From JAVDCA01 sp035293985 (GTDB lineage Bacteria > Pseudomonadota > Alphaproteobacteria > Rhizobiales > Xanthobacteraceae): a stretch of DNA of 64,000 nucleotides. Below are positions 58,298-64,000 of the stretch, in pieces (position 1 is the first letter of the stretch; each line of letters starts with the position of its first letter). The notes under the pieces were generated by a model that was not told the DNA's origin, did no database searches, and worked only from the letters and a program-made list of their open reading frames with translations. The position numbers and the translations under genes are program-made. The stretch covers positions 1 through 64,000 of the forward strand of contig DATGLS010000027.1 of assembly GCA_035293985.1 (NCBI GenBank). The letters run 5' to 3'.

Positions 58298-58782
58298 TCA
58301 GTCGAACACGGAGGCGATCTCTTTGGTGTCGACGCCTTCCTCAGCGACGCGCAGATCGGGTACGTCATGATGACGACGCAATCGAGATAGGCGATCCACA
58401 CCACGTACCAGGAGAGGCTGAAGAGCCCGGCGAGCAAGGGGCTGGCGGCCGCGATGGCGAGCTGGAGGACCCGCTCGATCACGGCCGCGCCGAAGAGCAG
58501 ACGAGGACCTCCCATCAGGAGCACGCCTTGGCCGACCATGTTGAGACACAGGATGATGACGACGGTGACGAAGCCTGTGAGGGCGAATTGCCAAGGCGAG
58601 GCCCCGCCGCCGACGGCGGTGAACACCACGGCGACGCCGGCGGCGATGACGAAGTAGGACACCAGCAAGAGGATCGGGACGGTGAGGAAGAAGATGATGT
58701 TGCCGCTGAGAATGCTTCACGCACGGCCTAGCACCTCGCCGACGCGAAAATCTCTCCCGCGTTGATCCACGCAACGGCTCAT
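58298..58782 (-). pseudogene. Degraded middle copy of the membrane-protein paralogue family
   Basis: Homologous to both neighbours but broken three ways. The start MSRCVDQRGRDFRVGEVLGRA ends at an in-frame TGA where paralogues have Trp (RAW). About 100 codons of the centre are missing between GQGVLLMG and ERVLQLAIAAASP. A one-base loss at the 3-prime end shifts the frame inside YHDLRVA, so DLRVAEEGVDTKEIASVFD is read in another frame. The upstream non-coding sequence is also shared with the neighbours, so the duplication unit includes it. Confidence 0.85.
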
Positions 58783-58887
58783 CGGATACCCCGGTGGCGA
58801 CGGAAAGCGCGCGAGTTGAATCGCGCCCCTGTCGGCTTGCAATCGCGGCGGCCGCGCGCCGCGGGAATGCGAATAGAAAATGCGACC

Positions 58888-59658
58888 TCAGTCGAACACC
58901 GAGGCGATCTCCTTGGTATCGACGCCTTCCTTGGCGACGCGCAAGTCGTGATAGATCATGATCGTGACGCAGTGAAAGTAGGCGGTTAGGAGCGCCGAGA
59001 CGACGAAGCCGGCGATCGATGCGAGCGCCGGACTGACCAGCCGCAGCGGCAGCTCGACGATCTGAGTGCCGACCAGATTGATGAGCCAGAGCAGCGCAAC
59101 GATGCCGAAGATCTTCCAGCGGTGACCGGAGGTGAGGTCCGCGCTGCGAGACATGCTGGCGGTCGGCCCCAAGCCTTCGACGACGCAGGCCGGCACGGCA
59201 ACGGCCCACATGCAGAGGAGGATCAAGAACGGTACGACGAGCAGGACGAAGCCGAACATGAGCGCTAGGCCCATCAAGACGGCAAGGCCAATCAGCGCGC
59301 CAAACCTCGACATGGCTCGACTCAACGACTGGCCGACGCGGACGGGCATGCCGCGCAGGTACTGGAATGCGCCGAACAGCATCGCCGCCTGACCGATGAA
59401 AGTGACGACGATGATGACGAGAAATGCCACGCCGCCCAAAACGATTAAAAGCGGTCCGAAGCGGCCGGGACCGAATTGCCCTGCCGCCACGGCGAGGAAC
59501 ACAACGGCGACAACGGCGACGATCATGATGACGTAGATCAGCGCACTGATGCCGATGAAGAAAAGCAGATTGGCGGTCAGAACGGTCCACGCGCGGCTCA
59601 ACACGTCGCCGACGCGAAAATCTCCGCCCAAGACGGGCGCATCTGCCATTTGTGCCAT
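58888..59658 (-). CDS. Multispanning membrane protein (paralogue 3)
   Basis: A 256-residue protein with five or six hydrophobic helices and the paralogue marks GGDFRVGDVLSRAWTVLTANLLFFI, ACVVEGLGPTASMSRSADLTSGHRWKIFG and YHDLRVAKEGVDTKEIASVFD. Its C-terminal segment KEGVDTKEIASVFD agrees with the dead middle copy more than with paralogue 1, so the middle copy probably derives from this gene. GGGGGAAC lies before the ATG; a GTG 12 bases upstream is possible. Confidence 0.85.
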   Translation of the reverse strand: MAQMADAPVLGGDFRVGDVLSRAWTVLTANLLFFIGISALIYVIMIVAVVAVVFLAVAAGQFGPGRFGPLLIVLGGVAFLVIIVVTFIGQAAMLFGAFQYLRGMPVRVGQSLSRAMSRFGALIGLAVLMGLALMFGFVLLVVPFLILLCMWAVAVPACVVEGLGPTASMSRSADLTSGHRWKIFGIVALLWLINLVGTQIVELPLRLVSPALASIAGFVVSALLTAYFHCVTIMIYHDLRVAKEGVDTKEIASVFD

Positions 59659-59848
59659 GTGTTCCCCCACGACGACCTAAATCGCGTCGCGAGTGAACCT
59701 TGCGTCAGCCGCCATGTCAATTGCGGCGCACGCAAGCCACGGCATGCTCCCGCGGTGTGGGTCGGCGCCGCGCGGCGCCTGGTAGTGTAGCATGTGGTGT
59801 GGCATTACGGCGGGGCTTGCACGCGAGCCGCCGACACGGGCTTCTGCA

Positions 59849-61024
59849 ATGTTCGTCACGTTCTTTCATGAGCTCAAGTCCGCCGGCCTGCCGGTGACCT
59901 TGCGCGAATACCTCACGCTGATGGAGGCGATGCAGGCGGACCTCGCGTCGCGCCGCGTCGAGGATTTCTACTACCTCTCGCGCGCCGCGTTGGTGAAGGA
60001 CGAGCGCAATCTCGACAAGTTCGACCGCGTGTTCGGCAAGGTCTTCCAGGGTCTCGAGCTGATGAGCGATGCCGTCACGGCGGAGATTCCCGCCGAATGG
60101 CTCAAGAAGCTCGCTGAGAAATACCTCACCGAGAAGGAGAAGAAGCAGATCGAGGCGATGGGCGGCCTCGACAAGCTGCTGGAGACGCTGCGCCAGCGCC
60201 TCGCCGAGCAGAAGGGACGCCACCAGGGCGGCAGCAAATGGATCGGCACCGCGGGCACCTCGCCGTTCGGCGCCTACGGCTACAACCCGGAAGGCATCCG
60301 CATCGGCCAGGACAAGAATCGCAACTTCCGCGCCGTCAAGGTGTGGGACCGTCGCGAGTTCAAGGATCTCGACGACGAGGTCGAGCTCGGCACCCGCAAC
60401 ATCAAGATCGCGCTGCGCCGCCTGCGCAAGTTCGCGCGCACCGGCGCGCCCGACGAGCTCGACCTCGACCACACCATCAAGGAGACGGCGCACAAGGGCT
60501 ATCTCGACATCCACATGCGGCCCGAGCGGCACAACGCCGTGAAGGTGCTTTTGTTCTTCGACGTCGGCGGCTCGATGGACTGGCACATCAAGGCGACCGA
60601 GGAGCTCTTTTCCGCGGCGCGCACCGAGTTCAAGCACATGGAGCATTTCTACTTCCACAACTGCCTGTACGAGCGGGTGTGGAAGGAGAACCGGCGGCGC
60701 CACGATCACACCACGCCGACCTGGGACGTGCTGCACACCTACCCGCACGACTACAAGGTGATCTTCGTCGGCGACGCCGCGATGAGCCTTTATGAGATCG
60801 TGATGCCGGGCGGCTCGGTCGAGCACATGAACCCGGAGCCCGGCGAGGTGTGGATGCAGCGCGTGACCCGCACCTATCCGGCCTGCGTGTGGCTCAATCC
60901 GACGCCGGAGAACCAGTGGGAGTACACGCAGTCGACCCGCGCGATGCGCCAGCTGATGGGCGGGCGGATGTATCCGCTGACGCTGGAGGGGCTCGACCGG
61001 GCGATGCGGGAGCTGGTGCGGTAA
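59849..61024 (+). CDS. CoxE-like VWA domain protein
   Basis: A 391-residue soluble protein of the CoxE/COG3552 type. The first 180 residues are helical (MFVTFFHELKSAGLPVTLREYLTLMEAMQ, the usual opening), followed by a charged middle (GSKWIGTAGTSPFGAYGYNPEGIRIG) and a VWA domain (AVKVLLFFDVGGSMDWHIKATEELF). The metal site reads D-V-G-G-S instead of D-x-S-x-S. CoxE proteins normally work with a MoxR-type ATPase (CoxD); none adjoins it, but the MoxR at 53 kb could serve. The inner ATG is used because the family begins there; 57 bases upstream another ATG adds an Arg-rich leader. Confidence 0.9.
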   Translation: MFVTFFHELKSAGLPVTLREYLTLMEAMQADLASRRVEDFYYLSRAALVKDERNLDKFDRVFGKVFQGLELMSDAVTAEIPAEWLKKLAEKYLTEKEKKQIEAMGGLDKLLETLRQRLAEQKGRHQGGSKWIGTAGTSPFGAYGYNPEGIRIGQDKNRNFRAVKVWDRREFKDLDDEVELGTRNIKIALRRLRKFARTGAPDELDLDHTIKETAHKGYLDIHMRPERHNAVKVLLFFDVGGSMDWHIKATEELFSAARTEFKHMEHFYFHNCLYERVWKENRRRHDHTTPTWDVLHTYPHDYKVIFVGDAAMSLYEIVMPGGSVEHMNPEPGEVWMQRVTRTYPACVWLNPTPENQWEYTQSTRAMRQLMGGRMYPLTLEGLDRAMRELVR

Positions 61025-61121
61025 CGTCATTGCGAGGAGCGCGAAGCGCGACAACGCAATCTCGACCCGACAACGCATGAGCGTGCCGATCGAGATTGTT
61101 TCGCTTCGCTCGCGATGACGG
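61025..61121. repeat. CGTCATTGCGAGGAGC-type palindromic element
   Basis: CGTCATTGCGAGGAGCGCG and CAACGCAATCTCGA on the left mirror CGAGATTGTTTCGC and CGCTCGCGATGACG on the right. This is the widespread TCATTGCGAGGAGC / GCTCGCAATGA element of Rhizobiales genomes. It lies between convergent genes. Confidence 0.85.
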
Positions 61122-61128
61122 CCTTGGG

Positions 61129-62157
61129 TCAGCGTGTCACGTGGGCGCGGTCGCAATCCGTCCCGGGCACATACGCCATCTTGCGCGCCATCGTGGCGAG
61201 CGCGCAGCCCTCGCAGTAACGCGCGTCCTTGAAGTCGATCCAGTTGTGCGCGTAGATGTGCGCGGCCGGGATGCCGTAGCGCTCCTGCAGGAAGCGCACC
61301 AGGACGAGCCAGGTCTGCACCTGCTCTTGCGTCGGCGGCCTGGCGACGTCGGGGAAATTGCCGTTGAACTCGACGCCGATGGTGTTGGCCTTGATCACCG
61401 CGTGGTAGGTCGGGCCGTTGTCGATATACTTGTTGTCGTTTCGGTTGGCGCCGTCGCCGTGGGTCGGAATGGAGCTCTCGGCAGTCGACCAGTAGACCGT
61501 GCCGTCGGTCTCGACCCAGATGGTCACGCCGCGTTTGGTCGGGTTGGCGAACTGCGCCGCCGCCAGGCTCCTGGCCGACCCGGGGGCGCCCTCGGTCTGA
61601 TGCGCAAGGATGTTCTGCCAGCGATTGGCGGCGGCCGGATCGCCCAGCGGATGCAGATAGACGATGCGCAAGCCCGCTATCTGCGGGCGGCCGGGCGCAT
61701 GCGCGAGCTCGCAGAAGGTCGGCGCCGGCGCGCCTGGCAGTTGTTTCGATTCGCGCTCGATTGCGCGATCGGCCGCGGCGAGCTCGGCCGCCGTGACCGC
61801 GCCGATGCCGTCCGGGCGACCGCTGAGCTCGCGCGCCGCCTCCGCGCGCATCGCTTTGAATTCGTCGCTCGCCTGCAGGCCGGCCGCGGCAAGCCGCGCC
61901 GCGAGCTCGACGCGCGGCACGTCGAGGCGGCCCGCGCGCGCCTGCGCGATCACTTGCGCCGCGGTTTGCACCGCCGCCTGCACCGTCGACGCCGGGTGAT
62001 CAGTGCTTGCCGCGTGCGCCGGCACCATGATGATGGTGGCAATGAGCGCGCCGATGCCGAGCAAAATTGCGATCCACCGGTGTTCTCTATGAGGCGGGCT
62101 GCGCCGGTGTGGCATTTGGGGATCACTGATCAGGATTTCGTCGATCATTGGTATCAT
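61129..62157 (-). CDS. N-acetylmuramoyl-L-alanine amidase (PGRP/Amidase_2 type), membrane-anchored
   Basis: A 342-residue protein with a short cytosolic tail, a transmembrane or signal helix (WIAILLGIGALIATIIMVPAHA) and a helical linker (residues about 55-150). The catalytic part is residues about 165-320: IVYLHPLG, LAHQTEGAP (Zn His), VETDGTVYWSTAES, NTIGVEFNGNF and IYAHNWIDFKDARYCEGC. It cleaves the amide between MurNAc and the stem peptide. Start position is uncertain; ATGs at 62115 and 62148 are alternatives. Confidence 0.87.
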   Translation of the reverse strand: MIPMIDEILISDPQMPHRRSPPHREHRWIAILLGIGALIATIIMVPAHAASTDHPASTVQAAVQTAAQVIAQARAGRLDVPRVELAARLAAAGLQASDEFKAMRAEAARELSGRPDGIGAVTAAELAAADRAIERESKQLPGAPAPTFCELAHAPGRPQIAGLRIVYLHPLGDPAAANRWQNILAHQTEGAPGSARSLAAAQFANPTKRGVTIWVETDGTVYWSTAESSIPTHGDGANRNDNKYIDNGPTYHAVIKANTIGVEFNGNFPDVARPPTQEQVQTWLVLVRFLQERYGIPAAHIYAHNWIDFKDARYCEGCALATMARKMAYVPGTDCDRAHVTR

Positions 62158-62247
62158 GCGGGCTCGACTTGTTCCCCATTCGCTGGAATTTGCGCGCCCG
62201 CTCGCTTAGGTGTCGCACCGTTCGTGGAATCCTGCGGGGCCTGCATA

Positions 62248-62673
62248 ATGAAAAAATCGCTGTCTGTCGTCGCTTTCGTTGCAGCGGCAATGAGGCTGCT
62301 GGCGCCGGACGCGCGCGCCGGCGACTTCCAGCTGTTTCGTGGCGACCCGAAGCTGATCGCGCCGGGCGTCGCGGTCGGCGCCGCGACGACTGGCGCCTAC
62401 TTTGCGCTCCACAATCGCAGCGTTGCCAATCGCATGTCGGCGGGCGGCGCGATGGGGCTCACGACGGTCGGCTGCATGGCGCTGACGCCGATGGTGAGTG
62501 CAGCCGTCGTGCAGCGGGAGCTGACGCGGCGTGAGGTGCACGAGATGCTGGCGAATTGCGTCATTCCGTTCGTCGGCGGCTGGCTGATCGATGCCTATTT
62601 CGACGCGCATCCCGAACGCGACTCGGCTCCGCCGCCCGTGCGTGTGTCGACGCGCCATCGCCATCGCCACTGA
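62248..62673 (+). CDS. Small secreted or membrane protein
   Basis: A 141-residue protein with a signal-like N-terminus (KKSLSVVAFVAAAMRLLAPDARA), two hydrophobic glycine-rich stretches (VAVGAATTGAYFAL; GGAMGLTTVGCMALTPMVSAAVV), a further GGWLIDAYF and a His/Arg-rich tail (HRHRH). I do not recognise a family. The glycine-zipper-like pattern hints at membrane association. A terminator follows about 30 bases after the stop. Confidence 0.72.
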   Translation: MKKSLSVVAFVAAAMRLLAPDARAGDFQLFRGDPKLIAPGVAVGAATTGAYFALHNRSVANRMSAGGAMGLTTVGCMALTPMVSAAVVQRELTRREVHEMLANCVIPFVGGWLIDAYFDAHPERDSAPPPVRVSTRHRHRH

Positions 62674-62700
62674 TTCCCGCGCGACGGCGGCGACATGTGG

Positions 62701-62729
62701 AAAAAACCGGCCAACTGGCTGGCTTTTTT
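62701..62729 (+). terminator. Rho-independent terminator
   Basis: CCGGCCA and TGGCTGG pair (one G-U) around AC, flanked by six A and six T. It works best on the plus strand, ending the preceding small-protein gene. Confidence 0.8.
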
Positions 62730-63069
62730 GTGTTCGAATACGTCGAAACATGCATCTGGCGCCTCGCCGTGAAGCCAAAATGTGAACCAACGTGAAACAA
62801 GTGTGACATTTCGGCTGCACTCACCAGAATCTTGCGGCTGCTTATGTCGGAAAGACTCGACGCGAGGAGCGGCTCGTCTCAACATGCACCCGGTCGCGCA
62901 AGGCGGTCGTGGTGCGCAAAACGGGGGGCACCGGTCGGGCCGCGCGGGCCGCAATTGGGCGGGGGGTAGAATGGCGCTCGAGTCATCGCGCCAACGAAAG
63001 AGCCGGCCGAAAGGCCGGCTCTTTTGCTTCGTGAAGGCACATCGGCACGCCCGATGAGCGCAGACCCGA
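62730..63069. other. 340-base non-coding stretch with a strong bidirectional hairpin
   Basis: No credible gene was found. A hairpin TGGCGC/GCGCCA (62,972-62,993) is followed by a stronger one ending in a T-run (62,997-63,025). A plus-strand small RNA ending there is possible but the hairpin also serves as terminator for the minus-strand gene to its right. Confidence 0.55.
62997..63025. terminator. Strong bidirectional terminator
   Basis: AAAGAGCCGGCC and GGCCGGCTCTTT pair perfectly around the tetraloop GAAA, followed by a short T-run on the plus strand. It lies 45 bases after the stop codon of the minus-strand gene. Confidence 0.85.
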
Positions 63070-63798
63070 TCAATCCGTCTCCTCATCGAGTGCGTGGCAT
63101 TGCGCGGCGTCCGCCGGCTCGAGCCGCATCCGCATGACAGGCGAGGCTGGATGCAGCTCGCCGCGGTTCATGCGCGGCCACGCGTCATCCTTGAAGACGA
63201 GGGTCAGGGATTTGTCGCTCGGGCTGGCCTCGATCGCGAGTGAGCCGCCGTCGCACTCCTGCGAGCACGAGAGCGTGTTCGTGCTCGGCCCATCGATGAT
63301 CTTGCCGGTCTTGGGATCGACCATCGCGCGGTCGCGATACTGGCATTCGAGCCCGCCGATGAGCGGCTCGCCGTGTCCGGCGACGCGCGCCGCGAGCATG
63401 AGCTGGTAGCGGCGGTCATAGCCCCAGCCGTCCTGGCTGTAGTCGATCGGCTCGGCATCATCCCAATAGACCTGGGCCGCAACGCTTTGCAGGCGCTCTT
63501 GCCCGCCTTTGGCGTTCACGAGGTCGACGCGGGCGTCGTCGAAACGTGCCGTGAAGCAGACCTTGTGGTTGCGGGTCTGCGGCAGCAGCCGGGCGATCGG
63601 TCGCGAAGCAGGGGCCGGCGGCTCGGCTGCGCGGGCCGTGCCGGCGAGCGCAAAAAGTGCAGCGATCGCGATGAGCGCGGCGCGCAGGGTTGCCGGGCCG
63701 CAAGCCGGCAGCAACACCGCCGGCCGGGGGGCGAGGGCGGGCTGCTTCGTGGCCTCTGACTTGCGGACCGCGGCGGACGTGCACTGACAACATGTCAT
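63070..63798 (-). CDS. Secreted protein of unknown function
   Basis: A 242-residue protein whose hydrophobic signal (ATLRAALIAIAALFALAGTARAAEP) lies about 35 residues from the chosen ATG. The mature part contains KVCFTARFDDARVDLVNAKGGQERLQSVAAQVYWDDAEPIDYSQDGWGYDRRYQLMLAAR, LECQYRDRAMVDPKTG and SCSQECDGGSLAIEASPSDKSLTLVF, so three or four Cys may form disulfides. I recall similar hypothetical proteins in Rhizobiales; no function is known. The N-terminus is uncertain, and a start nearer the signal is possible. Confidence 0.75.
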   Translation of the reverse strand: MTCCQCTSAAVRKSEATKQPALAPRPAVLLPACGPATLRAALIAIAALFALAGTARAAEPPAPASRPIARLLPQTRNHKVCFTARFDDARVDLVNAKGGQERLQSVAAQVYWDDAEPIDYSQDGWGYDRRYQLMLAARVAGHGEPLIGGLECQYRDRAMVDPKTGKIIDGPSTNTLSCSQECDGGSLAIEASPSDKSLTLVFKDDAWPRMNRGELHPASPVMRMRLEPADAAQCHALDEETD

Positions 63799-63854
63799 GC
63801 CGATTGGTCGCACAGCGGCCCCGGTCGGTTCACCTGGTCGATCGACCGCTGATG

Positions 63855-64000
63855 TCAGTGCCGCACCGCGAAGAAGGCGCCGAAGCCCGCCATCAGCATG
63901 GCGGCGGCGAGCGCCGCGAGGCTCGCGAGCGCCTGGTGGCCGGCATCGCCGGCAGCCGCCGGCGGCACGAGGCTGCCGATCCATGCCAGCACGACGGTGA
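63855..64000 (-). CDS. C-terminal fragment of a membrane protein (cut by window end)
   Basis: The last 47 codons of a minus-strand gene: a hydrophobic segment (TVVLAWIGSLVPPAA), a short linker with Gly/Asp/His, a second helix (LAALAAAMLMAGFGAFFAV) and the ending RH before TGA. The gene continues beyond the window. Family not recognised. Confidence 0.6.
   Translation of the reverse strand, partial: TVVLAWIGSLVPPAAAGDAGHQALASLAALAAAMLMAGFGAFFAVRH

Noticed and set aside
58298..58782. Treating the middle membrane paralogue as a short functional gene (start at MLVSYFVIAAG)
   Set aside because: It lacks the conserved N-terminal block, the middle domain and the in-frame C-terminus shared by its two neighbours.
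62782..63057. 91-codon plus-strand frame with terminator at its end
   Set aside because: The peptide is Gly/Arg-rich without order, runs through the terminator hairpin, and lacks a ribosome site.
1..64000. tRNA, rRNA, insertion sequences, prophage or integrase genes
   Set aside because: No GGTTCGAATCC-type T-arm, rRNA core sequence, transposase or integrase protein was seen on either strand.

Overview
The window reads as chromosomal DNA of a GC-rich alphaproteobacterium, most likely Hyphomicrobiales (Nitrobacteraceae/Xanthobacteraceae-like). The basis is family content: orphan TctC/Bug receptors, a two-barrel Omp25-type porin, a GPR/RgsE-like growth-pole protein, an N-terminal STAS-MlaE fusion, and intergenic palindromes of the kind common in Bradyrhizobium and relatives. 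The species is inferred, not proven. No transposase, integrase, tRNA or rRNA was recognised.

Left end (1-2446): a CRISPR array with 33 repeats and 32 complete spacers, cut by the window edge, with no cas gene in view. Then come a diheme cytochrome c, a DMT-family exporter, a double beta-barrel outer-membrane protein, a stand-alone Lrp ligand-binding domain and two TctC receptors. A TPP riboswitch precedes thiM-thiE-thiD (9.0-11.6 kb). A TRAP receptor, a secreted protein, an FAH-fold hydrolase and a catalytically atypical SDR follow.

Middle (16-34 kb): a UDP-diacylglucosamine pyrophosphatase-like enzyme, a threonine dehydratase-like enzyme, and a GntR regulator whose putative operators also lie before a fatty-acid hydroxylase / small membrane protein / alcohol dehydrogenase operon. 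Next are a plant-type LRR protein, an NHL propeller, a CheZ-domain protein with a 520-residue Ala/Pro tail, an MFS transporter, a multicopper oxidase, a ClpP-like protein, a dipeptide epimerase-like enzyme and an Mla-type lipid transport operon.

Right half (34-64 kb): a metallo-beta-lactamase-fold enzyme with start codons inside a tandem repeat, the 1582-residue growth-pole protein, an Hpt protein, a 2Fe-2S ferredoxin and ferredoxin reductase, a large secreted SGNH hydrolase, and a third TctC. An HtrA-like pseudoprotease sits next to a LuxR regulator and an MFS exporter with a TetR-type ligand domain fused to its C-terminus. A tightly coupled operon (DUF4129-DUF4350-MoxR-DUF58-SpoIIM-RDD) is followed by a triplicated membrane-protein family whose middle copy is dead, a CoxE-like VWA protein, a PGRP-type amidase and small secreted proteins.

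The most unusual items are the MFS-TetR_C fusion, the pseudoprotease with both His and Ser replaced, the CheZ protein with a giant tail, in-frame 12-bp repeats in three genes (one carrying the start codons), the two-block CRISPR array, and the shared GntR operator.
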